Assembly (NCBI RefSeq): GCF_040676675.1
Contig: NZ_JBFAPK010000023.1
Location: 1-64,000, forward strand
Length of the DNA stretch: 64,000 nt
Reading direction: 5' to 3'
DNA from: JBFAPK01 sp040676675
Lineage (GTDB): Bacteria; Actinomycetota; Actinomycetes; Mycobacteriales; Micromonosporaceae
The notes under the pieces were generated by a model that searched no databases, had not been told where the DNA came from, and was given only the letters and a program-made list of their open reading frames with translations. The position numbers and the translations under genes were made by a program. This document shows positions 23,847-31,779 of this stretch, piece after piece (positions within the stretch are counted from its first letter, which is position 1; each line of letters opens with the position of its first letter).

Positions 23847-25286
23847 GTGCGATTTCTCTCCGGCGCGGCCCCCGCGCACGACCTGACGTACAACGACGTC
23901 TTCATGGCGCCGACCCGCTCCGACCTGGCGTCGCGGCTCGACGTCGACCTCGCCACGAGCGACGGCACGGGTACCACCATCCCGATCGTGGTCTCGAACA
24001 TGACCGCGGTGGCGGGGCGGCGGATGGCCGAGACGGCCGCCCGGCGGGGAGCGATCACTGTACTGCCGCAAGACATCCCGATCGACGTGGTCGCCGAGGT
24101 GGTGGCCTGGGTCAAGCGGCGGCACCTGGTGCACGACACGGCCATCACGCTGGGGCCCACCGACACCGTCGGTGACGCGATCCACCTGTTGCCGAAGCGC
24201 GCGCACGGCGCCGTGATCGTGGTCGACCCCGACGGCCGGCCGCTGGGCGTGGTCACCGAGGCCGACACGGTGGGGGTCGACCGGTTCGCCCAGCTGCGGC
24301 ACGTAATGTCGACCGAGCTGCACACGGTACCGGCCGAGGCCGACCCGCGCGCCGGCTTCGACCGGCTGGCCGCCACCCGGCGGCGGCTGGCGCCGGTGGT
24401 CGACGTCGAGGGACGGCTCGTGGGCGTGCTCACCCGGCAGGGCGCGCTGCGGGCCACGCTCTACCGACCGGCGCTGGACGACAAGGGCCGGCTGCGGGTG
24501 GCCGCCGCGATCGGGATCAACGGCGACGTCGCCGGCAAGGCGGCCGCCCTGCTCGACGCGGGCGTCGACACGCTGGTGGTGGACACCGCGCACGGGCACC
24601 AGGAGCGGATGCTCGCCGCACTGCGGGCGGTGCGCGCGCTCGACCCGCCGGTACCGGTGGCGGCGGGGAACGTGGTCACCGCCGAGGGGGTACGGGACCT
24701 GGTCGAGGCCGGTGCGGACATCGTCAAGGTCGGCGTCGGGCCGGGTGCGATGTGCACCACCCGGATGATGACGGGTGTCGGGCGCCCGCAGTTTTCGGCG
24801 GTGCTGGACTGTGCGGCCGCGGCCCGCGAGCTGGGCCGGCACGTCTGGGCGGACGGCGGGGTACGCCACCCGCGGGACGTGGCCCTGGCGCTGGCCGCGG
24901 GCGCGTCCAACGTGATGATCGGTTCCTGGTTCGCGGGCACGTACGAGTCGCCCGGGGACCTCTACACCGACGCGGACGGCCGGCGGTACAAGGAGAGTTT
25001 CGGCATGGCCTCGGCGCGGGCGGTCAGCGCCCGTACCGGGGACGACAGCCCGTTCGACCAGGCCCGCAAGGCGGTCTTCGACGAGGGGATCTCGACCGCG
25101 CGGATGTTCCTCGACCCGGCCCGATCTGGCGTGGAGGACCTGATCGACGAGATCGTCGCCGGGGTGCGCAGCGCCTGCACGTACACCGGGGCGGCCAACC
25201 TGGCGGAGTTCCACGCCCGGGCGGTGGTCGGGGTGCAGAGCTCCGCCGGGTACGCCGAGGGCATGGCGCTGCCGACGAGCTGGTGA
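23847..25286 (+). CDS. guaB1: GuaB1-type IMP dehydrogenase family protein (probable GMP reductase)
   Basis: A 479-residue protein of the IMPDH/GMPR family. N-terminal barrel strand: LTYNDVFMAPTRSD; two CBS domains at about residues 95-215 (AHGAVIVVDPDGRPLGVVTE and RRLAPVVDVEGRLVGVLTR); then the catalytic loop GPGAMCTTRMMTGVG with Cys near residue 303, and SFGMASARAVS. This is the actinobacterial GuaB1 group; mycobacterial members convert GMP to IMP in purine salvage. GTG at 23847 was chosen because CATGAT, a -10-like hexamer, ends 6 bp before it and no ribosome site exists. Confidence 0.88.
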   Translation: MRFLSGAAPAHDLTYNDVFMAPTRSDLASRLDVDLATSDGTGTTIPIVVSNMTAVAGRRMAETAARRGAITVLPQDIPIDVVAEVVAWVKRRHLVHDTAITLGPTDTVGDAIHLLPKRAHGAVIVVDPDGRPLGVVTEADTVGVDRFAQLRHVMSTELHTVPAEADPRAGFDRLAATRRRLAPVVDVEGRLVGVLTRQGALRATLYRPALDDKGRLRVAAAIGINGDVAGKAAALLDAGVDTLVVDTAHGHQERMLAALRAVRALDPPVPVAAGNVVTAEGVRDLVEAGADIVKVGVGPGAMCTTRMMTGVGRPQFSAVLDCAAAARELGRHVWADGGVRHPRDVALALAAGASNVMIGSWFAGTYESPGDLYTDADGRRYKESFGMASARAVSARTGDDSPFDQARKAVFDEGISTARMFLDPARSGVEDLIDEIVAGVRSACTYTGAANLAEFHARAVVGVQSSAGYAEGMALPTSW

Positions 25287-25306
25287 CCGCCGCCCGGGCC
25301 GGGGCG

Positions 25307-25897
25307 TCAGCGCGGGGCGAAGAGGCGGCCGATGACGGCGCGGCTGGTCCCGTCGAGGTCGGCGTCGACCTCGGGCGGTAGCGCGCCGTTGAGGTAGAGC
25401 GTGGCGAAGCCGTGCACGATCGACCAGGCGGAGAGCCCGGCGAACCGGGCGTCGGCCCCGGTGGGCGCGTCGGGCAGCGTCGCGAGGCCGGCGCGCAGCG
25501 TCTCGCCGGCGCGCTCGCGGGCGGCCGTCAGCTCCGCGTGGTCGGGGGCGTGCAGGTCGGGGCGGAACATCACCTCGAAGTGCGCCCGGTGCTCCACGGC
25601 GAAGCGGATGTAGCCGACGCCGATCTCCACCAGGCTGCCGGTCCGCTCGCGGATCCGGTTCAGCTCGTCGGCGAAGAGGTTGAACCCCTCGGCGGCCAGC
25701 GCGGCGAGCAGCCCGGCCTTGTCGCCGAAGTGGTGCGTGGGCGCGGCGTGCGAGACGCCCGCGCGGCGGGCCAGGTCGCGCAGGCTCAGCGCCGCCGGTC
25801 CGGACTCCTCGATCGCCTCGACCGCGGCGGCGAGCAGCGCCCGGCGCAGGTCACCGTGGTGGTACGGCCGCCCGACGGCGGCGTTCTTCGCTCCCAT
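25307..25897 (-). CDS. TetR-family regulator
   Basis: A 196-residue regulator. The helix-turn-helix is at residues 12-60: HHGDLRRALLAAAVEAIEES, LSLRDLARRAGVSHAAPTHHF, then DKAGLLAALAAEGF. The ligand domain contains the TetR_C_33/WHG-like segment FRPDLHAPDHAELTAARERA. ATG at 25897. It is divergent from the DoxX gene, and a three-half-site palindrome lies between them, so it probably represses both its own gene and doxX. Confidence 0.93.
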   Translation of the reverse strand: MGAKNAAVGRPYHHGDLRRALLAAAVEAIEESGPAALSLRDLARRAGVSHAAPTHHFGDKAGLLAALAAEGFNLFADELNRIRERTGSLVEIGVGYIRFAVEHRAHFEVMFRPDLHAPDHAELTAARERAGETLRAGLATLPDAPTGADARFAGLSAWSIVHGFATLYLNGALPPEVDADLDGTSRAVIGRLFAPR

Positions 25898-25918
25898 GTG
25901 GCCAGCATATCTTTCCAT

Positions 25919-25960
25919 TGACAAGATGTGCACCCGGCTGCCATCTTGTCGGTGACAAGA
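25919..25960. promoter_or_regulatory. TetR operator in the divergent promoter
   Basis: Three copies of the half-site GACAAGAT: TGACAAGATG (25919-25928), its complement CATCTTGTC (25942-25950) and GACAAGA (25954-25960). The last two form the tight palindrome CTTGTC-GGT-GACAAG. The site lies between the divergent tetR and doxX starts. Confidence 0.75.
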
Positions 25961-25987
25961 TTTCCCCGCTCCGGAACGGAGAGAGCC

Positions 25988-26431
25988 ATGGCTCCCCTCA
26001 TCGCCCTGGTCGCCGGCTTCGTGGCCGCCCGGTTGGCCGGACTGGCCGGCGTCGCCGCGCTCGACGGCTGGCACCCCGCGCTCCGCGTCGGCCTGGCCCT
26101 GATGTTCCTGGTCACCGCCAGCGCGCACTTCGTCAAGCTCCGCGCCGACCTCGTCGCGATGGTGCCGCCGGCCCTGCCCCGACCCGAGCTGCTGGTCACC
26201 GTCACCGGCCTGCTGGAGCTGGCCGGCGCCGTGGGCCTGCTGATCCCGGCGACCAGCCGGTGGGCCGCCGCCGGCCTGGCCCTGCTGCTGCTCGCCATGT
26301 TCCCCGCGAACGTCTCGGCCGCCCGCCGCGGGCTGACGCTGGGCGGTCGCCCGGTCACTCCGATCGGCCGACGCACCGTCGAGCAGGTCTGCTACCTCGC
26401 GCTGGCGGTGGCCGTACTGGTCGGCCCGTGA
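25988..26431 (+). CDS. DoxX-family membrane protein
   Basis: A 147-residue four-helix membrane protein. The segment RVGLALMFLVTASAHFVKLR, then PRPELLVTVTGLLELAGAVG, matches the DoxX pattern; DoxX-like proteins are linked to thiol or redox stress and membrane complexes, though the activity is unclear. ATG at 25988 has GGAGAG upstream. It is probably repressed by the divergently encoded TetR protein. A strong hairpin follows its stop. Confidence 0.85.
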   Translation: MAPLIALVAGFVAARLAGLAGVAALDGWHPALRVGLALMFLVTASAHFVKLRADLVAMVPPALPRPELLVTVTGLLELAGAVGLLIPATSRWAAAGLALLLLAMFPANVSAARRGLTLGGRPVTPIGRRTVEQVCYLALAVAVLVGP

Positions 26432-26433
26432 GC

Positions 26434-26477
26434 CGCCCGGGGCGTCCGGCGGGGAGCGGTTCCGGACGCCCCGGGCG
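26434..26477. terminator. Bidirectional terminator between doxX and thrS
   Basis: A perfect 16-bp inverted repeat (26434-26449 and 26462-26477) with a 12-base loop fills the 47-bp gap between two convergent genes, starting 3 bp after the doxX stop and ending 2 bp from the synthetase stop. Confidence 0.9.
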
Positions 26478-26478
26478 C

Positions 26479-27693
26479 TCAGGCGGGGAGCAGCTCCGGC
26501 GACCGGCTGGCGACCACCCCGGCGACGAGGCGCACCGCCTCGACCGCCGGCACCGGGTCCAGGGACCGGCCGTCGCGCAGCCGCAGGGCCACGCGACCGG
26601 CCGCCGCCTCCCGGGCGCCGATCACCGCCAGGTACGGCACCCGGCGCCGCACCCCGGCGCGGATCCGGGCGCCGAGCGACCCGTCGGGGGCGACCGAGGC
26701 CCGCAGTCCCGCCTCGACGCAGGCTCGGGCGAACTCCCGCGCCGCCCCCGCCTGCTCCCCCGCGACCGGCAGCACGAGCACCTGCTCCGGCGCGTACCAG
26801 GCCGGGAAGGCTCCGTCGTGCACCTCGATCAGGTACGCGAAGAGCCGCTCCATGCTGCCGATCAGGCTGCGGTGCACCATCACCGGTCGGCTCCGCCCGC
26901 CGTGCCGGTCCACGTAGGAGAGCTGGAACTTCTCCGGCTTGTCGAAGTCGAGCTGGATGGTGGAGAGGGTCGACTCGCGACCGGCGTCGTCCCGAATCTG
27001 GATGTCGATCTTCGGCCCGTAGAAGGCCGCCTCGCCCGGCGCCTCCTCGTACGGCACCCCGGCCAGCGCCTCGCGCAGCAACTCCTCGGCGACCCGCCAC
27101 ATCCCCTCGTCGCCGATGTACTTGGCCCCGGGCCCGCGCAGCGACAGCCGGAACCCGGCGGGCCGTACGCCCAGTGCGGCGTGGGCCTGGCGGATCAGGT
27201 CGAGGATCTCGGCGACCTCCTGCCCGACCTGCTCCAGCGCGCAGAAGTTGTGCGCGTCGTTGAGCGAGATGGCGCGTACCCGGCTGAGCCCGCCGAGCAC
27301 CCCGGACCGCTCGGACCGGTACATCCCGCCCAGCTCGGCGATGCGCAGCGGAAGCTCCCGGTAGGAGCGCCCCCGCGCCCGGTAGACCAGCGCGTGGTGC
27401 GGGCAGAGCGCCGGCCGGAGCACGAACTCGTCGTCGGCGCTCAGGCGCAGCACCGGGAACATGTCCTCGGCGAAGTAGCCCAGGTGCCCGGAGAGTTCGA
27501 ACAGCTCGCGCTTGCCCAGCGGTGGCGAGTAGACGTGCTGGTAGCCGGCCCGCCGTTCCAGCTCACGGACGTACTCCTCGACGGCGTGCCGGGCGGCGGC
27601 CCCGGCCGGCAGCCAGATCGGCAGGCCCGCGCCGGCGAGCGGGTCGGCGTGGAACAGCTCAAGCTCGCGGCCGAGCTTGCGGTGGTCGGACAT
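26479..27693 (-). CDS. Short-form threonyl-tRNA synthetase (no TGS or editing domain)
   Basis: A 404-residue class II synthetase that charges tRNA-Thr. Full-length bacterial ThrRS is about 640 residues; this lacks the N-terminal TGS and editing domains and begins just before the catalytic core. Zinc ligands are kept: Cys in ALCPHHALVY, His in NDAHNFC and His in MVHRSLIGSMERLF. Other core motifs: SYRELPLRIAELGGMYRSE, GPKIDIQIRDDAGRES and TIQLDFDKPEKF. The anticodon-binding domain covers about residues 305-404. A Thr-Thr-Thr leader peptide and attenuator precede it, so it is likely made when charged tRNA-Thr is scarce. It may be a stress or antibiotic-tolerant second copy. Confidence 0.92.
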   Translation of the reverse strand: MSDHRKLGRELELFHADPLAGAGLPIWLPAGAAARHAVEEYVRELERRAGYQHVYSPPLGKRELFELSGHLGYFAEDMFPVLRLSADDEFVLRPALCPHHALVYRARGRSYRELPLRIAELGGMYRSERSGVLGGLSRVRAISLNDAHNFCALEQVGQEVAEILDLIRQAHAALGVRPAGFRLSLRGPGAKYIGDEGMWRVAEELLREALAGVPYEEAPGEAAFYGPKIDIQIRDDAGRESTLSTIQLDFDKPEKFQLSYVDRHGGRSRPVMVHRSLIGSMERLFAYLIEVHDGAFPAWYAPEQVLVLPVAGEQAGAAREFARACVEAGLRASVAPDGSLGARIRAGVRRRVPYLAVIGAREAAAGRVALRLRDGRSLDPVPAVEAVRLVAGVVASRSPELLPA

Positions 27694-27780
27694 GGCGTTC
27701 TCCTGGATTGGTACGCCCGGCGCCGGCGCGACGAGGCTCGTCGCCGCCACCGCCCGGGGCCGGCCACTCGACCAGGAACA

Positions 27781-27817
27781 CGACGAAGCCCCGAGCGGAT
27801 CGCCCGGGGCTTCGTCG
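27781..27817 (-). terminator. Attenuator hairpin in the thrS leader
   Basis: CGACGAAGCCCC (27781-27792) and GGGGCTTCGTCG (27806-27817) form a perfect 12-bp stem, extendable inward to about 17 bp. It lies 13 bp after the leader-peptide stop and 87 bp before the synthetase start. A second hairpin, 27841-27860 (8-bp arms, 4-base loop), lies within the leader coding region just after the threonine codons. Confidence 0.8.
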
Positions 27818-27830
27818 ACGGTGAGGTGCG

Positions 27831-27887
27831 TCAGCGCGGCACGCCGGGGTCTCCCGGCGTCGTCGTCAGTACCGCTGCCATACGCAT
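27831..27887 (-). CDS. Leader peptide with three threonine codons (thrS attenuation)
   Basis: An 18-residue open frame, MRMAAVLTTTPGDPGVPR, containing three consecutive ACG threonine codons. A TAACCT -10-like hexamer (27895-27900, reverse strand) ends 7 bp before the ATG, so it is probably translated from a leaderless mRNA end. It is followed by hairpins forming a classical ribosome-mediated attenuator: stalling at Thr codons should prevent the terminator from forming. The gene served is the short ThrRS. Confidence 0.75.
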   Translation of the reverse strand: MRMAAVLTTTPGDPGVPR

Positions 27888-28172
27888 GGCGGGAAGGTTA
27901 CGTCGTGCCGCCCGGACCGGCCAGCGCATTTCCACCCGGGGCGGTCCGCACGCGGGTACGGCCGCCGCGGCGGCGGACCCGGGATCTCGGCCCGGCCGGG
28001 GGTGGGCCGCCGGCGCGGGACCCGCCGACGGCCCTGATGGCGATCCGCGTACGTCAGGAACGGGGGACCTGAGGTGAGCGGTTTCCGCGCAGTCAACGGT
28101 ACGCCGACATCCGGCACGCCCGGCAGGACCGGACGACCGGTACATGATCGCGGATGATCGGCTGGGGCCGGC

Positions 28173-28451
28173 TCATCGGTTGGCCAGGATGATCCAAATG
28201 AGGGCACCGGAGGCGAGCAGGGCCACGACGAGCGCCACCACGATCCTCAGCCTGGCCGGGCGCGGCTCGGGCGGCGGTGGCCGGCCGCCGGGAACCGACC
28301 GGTCGAAGTGGCCGACCTGCCGGCGGCGCCGCTGCTCCGCATACCCCGGCACGGCCTCCCGGTGGTGCCGGTTGGCCTGGTCCGTCATCCGCTGGGCGTT
28401 TTGTCGGGCTCGGGCCGCCTCGTTCCGCGGCTGGTTCGCCGGGTTGGTCAT
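28173..28451 (-). CDS. Small C-tail-anchored membrane protein
   Basis: A 92-residue protein of unknown function. The first 65 residues are hydrophilic, rich in Arg/Gln/Asn and Pro (NEAARARQNAQRMTDQANRH); residues about 70-90 form one membrane helix (RIVVALVVALLASGALIWII) just before the C-terminus. GAGAGG lies upstream of the ATG at 28451. The topology suggests a cytoplasmic domain held at the membrane. Confidence 0.65.
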   Translation of the reverse strand: MTNPANQPRNEAARARQNAQRMTDQANRHHREAVPGYAEQRRRRQVGHFDRSVPGGRPPPPEPRPARLRIVVALVVALLASGALIWIILANR

Positions 28452-28668
28452 GTCCGATGCCTCTCTGTGGGGCGGCACCGGCCGGCGCGACGCGCTCGCC
28501 GGTCGAGGCCTGCCGGCCACCCGCCGCCCCCGGAGCGATCGCGGTACGTGCCGCACCGGGGCCGGACGGCCACGGGCAGTCCCGTCAGCGGGACTCACCC
28601 CATTGTGAGTGGCGGGCGCCACCGCGACCAGCGCCGGACCGCACGGGTGCCGGTGGCGGCGGGCCGCG

Positions 28669-30072
28669 TCACTCCAGCTCGTGCAGCATCAGCTGGCGCG
28701 CTGCCTCGGTGACCGAGCCGGAGAGGGACGGGTAGATCGTGATGGTGTGGGCGATCTGGTCCACCGTCAGGTGGTTCTCCACCGCCATCGTGATCGGCAG
28801 GATCAGCTCGCTGGCCTTGGGCGCCACCACCACACCGCCGATCACCTGACCGCTGGCGGGCCGGCAGAAGAGCTTGACGAAACCGTCCGAGAGGTCGGCC
28901 ATCTTCGCCCGGGCGTTGCCGGCGAGCGGAAGCATGACCTGGCGCGCCGGCACCCGACCGCTGTCCACCTCGTGCTGGGAGACCCCGACCGTGGCGAGTT
29001 CGGGGTCGGTGAAGACGTTGGCGGCCACGGTACGCAGCCGCAGGGGCGCGACCGCCTCGCCGAGCGCGTGCCACATCGCGATCCGGCCCTGCATGGCGGC
29101 GACGCTGGCCAGCGGCAGCACGCCGGTGCAGTCCCCGGCGGCGTAGACGCCCGGCACGTTCGTACGGGAGACCCGGTCCACGGTGACGTAGCCGCCCGGA
29201 GCCACCTCGACGCCGTACTCGGCCAGGCCGAGGTTCGCCGTGTTCGGTACCGAGCCGACCGCCATCAGCGCGTGCGAGGCGTAGACCACCCGCCCGTCGG
29301 AGAGCTCCACCTCGACGCCGTCGGCGGTACGGCGTACCGCGTCGGCCCGGGAGTTGTTCAGGATGCTCATCCCGCGGGCGCGGAAGACCCGCTCGATCGC
29401 CATGGCGGCGTCGGCGTCCTCGTGCGGCATCACCCGGTCCCGGCTGGAGACCAACGTGACTTGGACCCCCATGGCCAGGTACGCGCTGGCGAACTCGGCA
29501 CCGGTCACGCCGGAACCGACCACCACCAGGTGATCCGGCAGCTCGGGCAGGTCGTAGACCTGGCGCCAGGTGAGGATCCGCTCGCCGTCCGGCACCGCGC
29601 TCGGGAGCACCCGGGGCGTCGCGCCCGTGGCGACCAGTACCGTGGTGGCGTTGATCGAGTACTCAGCGTCACCATGCGCCGGGGTGACGATGACCCGGTG
29701 GGTGTGACCGAGCGTGTCCTCGCCGAGCCGGGCCCGGCCGTGCACGAAGACCACGCCGGCCTTGATCAGCTTGGCCTGAATGTCGGCGGACTGCGCGAGC
29801 GCGAGCCGCTTCACCCGGTCGTGCACCGCCGTGGCGTCCACGGTGACGGCCTCCAGGCCGTCGGAGTGCACGCCGAACTCCTCGGTGTCGCGGTACCCCG
29901 TCACCACCTCCGAGCTGGCGATGAAGGTCTTCGACGGTACGCAGTCGGAGAGCACGCAGGCCCCGCCGGCGCCGTCCGCCTCGACCACGGTGACGTCGGC
30001 GTCCAGTTGGGCGGCGACCAGTGCCGCCTCGTACCCCGCCGGCCCCCCGCCGATGATCACGATCTGGCTCAC
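28669..30072 (-). CDS. lpdA: NAD(P)H-quinone/lipoamide dehydrogenase-like flavoprotein (LpdA type)
   Basis: A 467-residue FAD/NAD(P) pyridine-nucleotide disulfide oxidoreductase. FAD motif GGGPAGYEA at about residues 8-16; redox region GGACVLSDCVPSKTF, with two cysteines spaced as in lipoamide dehydrogenase; NAD motif VVGSGVTGAEFASAY; YAAGDCTGVLPLASVAAMQGR; dimer domain with FTDPELATVGVS. It resembles mycobacterial LpdA (a quinone reductase), whose first cysteine differs, so activity could be either. The usual C-terminal His-Glu catalytic pair of Lpd was not found in the tail, favouring the LpdA group. GTG at 30072. Confidence 0.85.
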   Translation of the reverse strand: MSQIVIIGGGPAGYEAALVAAQLDADVTVVEADGAGGACVLSDCVPSKTFIASSEVVTGYRDTEEFGVHSDGLEAVTVDATAVHDRVKRLALAQSADIQAKLIKAGVVFVHGRARLGEDTLGHTHRVIVTPAHGDAEYSINATTVLVATGATPRVLPSAVPDGERILTWRQVYDLPELPDHLVVVGSGVTGAEFASAYLAMGVQVTLVSSRDRVMPHEDADAAMAIERVFRARGMSILNNSRADAVRRTADGVEVELSDGRVVYASHALMAVGSVPNTANLGLAEYGVEVAPGGYVTVDRVSRTNVPGVYAAGDCTGVLPLASVAAMQGRIAMWHALGEAVAPLRLRTVAANVFTDPELATVGVSQHEVDSGRVPARQVMLPLAGNARAKMADLSDGFVKLFCRPASGQVIGGVVVAPKASELILPITMAVENHLTVDQIAHTITIYPSLSGSVTEAARQLMLHELE

Positions 30073-30178
30073 AGCCCCAGCCTTCCCTCGATGCTCACGG
30101 TGACTTTCTCCTCCCTGAGCCGTCCGACACGCACGGTCGTATTCTCCACCACCGCCAAATCGGGCTATCGTCATCGCC

Positions 30179-30634
30179 GTGCGTCTTTACGCCGCGTACG
30201 GCTCGAACCTCGATCCCGCCCGGATGCGGGCTTACTGTCCGCATTCGCCCATGGTCGGCACCGGCTGGCTGGAGGGCTGGCGGCTCACCTTCGCCGGCGA
30301 GGGGGTGATCGGCTGGGAGGGTGCCGTCACCACCATCGTCGAGTCCCCGGGCGACCGGGTCTTCGTCGCCCTCTACGACGTGCACCCGCGCGACGCCGCC
30401 CAGCTCGACGACATCGAGGGCGTGGTCTCCGGCACGTACCGCAAGCTGCACGTACGGGTCGTCACGCTGGACGGCGAGGTCACCGCCTGGGTCTACGTCT
30501 TCGACGGGTACGAGGGTGGCATGCCGACCTCGTGGTACCTGTCGGAGATCGCCAACGCGGCCGAGAAGGCCGGCGCCCCGGACGACTACGTGGCCGAGCT
30601 CCGCTCCCGTCCCACGGGCACCGCCTCCGCCTGA
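30179..30634 (+). CDS. Gamma-glutamylcyclotransferase family protein
   Basis: A 151-residue protein with the family signature YAAYGSNLDPARMRAYCP at the N-terminus (YGSN binding loop), GWRLTFAGEGVIGWEGAVTT and VFVALYDVHPRDAAQLDDIE, then WVYVFDGYEGGMP. These enzymes release 5-oxoproline from gamma-glutamyl compounds, but bacterial members act on varied substrates. TATCGT (30166-30171) ends 7 bp before the GTG, consistent with leaderless transcription; the gene is divergent from lpdA. Its 3' end lies in a direct repeat. Confidence 0.85.
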   Translation: MRLYAAYGSNLDPARMRAYCPHSPMVGTGWLEGWRLTFAGEGVIGWEGAVTTIVESPGDRVFVALYDVHPRDAAQLDDIEGVVSGTYRKLHVRVVTLDGEVTAWVYVFDGYEGGMPTSWYLSEIANAAEKAGAPDDYVAELRSRPTGTASA

Positions 30635-30714
30635 GCGCGCCACAGCGGTCGCTCTCCCGGCTGCCCCATCTCAGACCGGGCACCGCCTCTGCCTGAGCGC
30701 GCCACAGCGGTCGC
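30615..30714. repeat. 38-bp direct repeat of a gene 3' end
   Basis: The 38 bp at 30615-30652, which include the last codons and stop of the cyclotransferase, recur at 30677-30714 with one mismatch, 62 bp apart. The second copy is non-coding. It resembles the 25-bp array at 2240, which also duplicates a gene end. Confidence 0.85.
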
Positions 30715-30730
30715 GACGGCGGATCTCCGC

Positions 30731-31762
30731 TCAGGGCTCCCCCTCCGCCTCGAACGCCTCGATCGCGGCCTCCACGTCGCCCGTGTGACGCCGGGCGGCG
30801 ACCACGGCCCGCTCGGCGGCCCGGCGGGCGAGCTTGCGGCGGCTGACCTCCTGCTCCGCCGCGGTCCGGCGCCGCTCCAGCTCGGCCAGGGCGGTCTCGA
30901 TTTCGGCGAGCTCGCCGGCACCCTCCTGCTCGGCGGTGACGGCCGCCGCCAGCTCCGACTCGGCCCGCTCCTGCCCGGTACGCGCCTGGGTCAGCTCCCG
31001 GTCCAGCGCCCGCCGCTGGCCGGCCCGGGCGGCCCGCGCCTCCCGCTCTCGGGCCTCGGCGGCCCGCGTCCCGGCCGCGCCGGCCCGCTCGGCGGCGGCC
31101 GTGCGCCTCCCGGCCGCCCGTTCCTCCCGCCGCGCCCCGGCCGCCCGCCGGCCCGCCGTCGCGGCCCGCTCCGGACCGGTACGGCCGCCGCCGGCCCGGG
31201 TATCGCCCCCCGGCCGCTCCCGGCGGGCCGGCGTCTCCTCCAGTCCCCCGGTGACCAGGCGCAGCTGCGGCCGGGGCACCTCGCCGAAGCCCGCGTACGA
31301 GGCTGCCCGCACCAGCCGGCCGGAGCGGACCTGCTCGGCGATGTCCGTGTCGGAGAGCGCGGCCTGCAACGTGGACTCGACCTCGGCCAGGGGCAGCCGG
31401 GCGGCCGGCAGCCCCGGATCGGCCTCGGCGGCCAGCGAGCGCGCCTCGGCGACCAGGCCCGCCACGGCCGCGCGCCGCTGTCCCGAGAGTTCCCGCAGCC
31501 GCGGGCCTCGCAGTTCCCGCTGGGCGGCGCGCAGCGCGGCCGACAGCTCGGCCAGCTCCGCAACCAGGTCGGGCCGGCGGATGGCGAGCAGGTTCACCAG
31601 CCAGGCCGCGAGCGTCGGCTTGCGCAGCTTGGCCAGTTCGCGGGCGGTGTCGGCGTCACCGGCGGCGCGGGCCGCCGCCACCGCCTCGTTGCGCGCCGCG
31701 ACGAAGCCCTCGGGCGGGCTGGTGTAGAGCCGGTCCACCACGTCCCGGGATACCCGTGCCAT
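30731..31762 (-). CDS. Coiled-coil protein of unknown function
   Basis: A 343-residue protein not matched to a named family. Residues 1-180 are helical and moderately conserved-looking (DVVDRLYTSPPEGFVAARNE, LRKPTLAAWLVNLLA, LPLAEVESTLQAALSD); residues 180-260 are Arg/Ala/Gly-rich low complexity; residues 260-340 form a long Ala/Glu/Arg coiled coil (LAEIETALAELERRRTAAE). Similar proteins with this N-terminus occur widely in actinobacteria. Cytoplasmic; it may be a structural or nucleoid-type factor, which is a guess. It lies 17 bp after the MBL-fold gene's stop, probably in the same operon. Confidence 0.75.
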   Translation of the reverse strand: MARVSRDVVDRLYTSPPEGFVAARNEAVAAARAAGDADTARELAKLRKPTLAAWLVNLLAIRRPDLVAELAELSAALRAAQRELRGPRLRELSGQRRAAVAGLVAEARSLAAEADPGLPAARLPLAEVESTLQAALSDTDIAEQVRSGRLVRAASYAGFGEVPRPQLRLVTGGLEETPARRERPGGDTRAGGGRTGPERAATAGRRAAGARREERAAGRRTAAAERAGAAGTRAAEAREREARAARAGQRRALDRELTQARTGQERAESELAAAVTAEQEGAGELAEIETALAELERRRTAAEQEVSRRKLARRAAERAVVAARRHTGDVEAAIEAFEAEGEP

Positions 31763-31779
31763 CGCCGCTGCCCGCCGGT

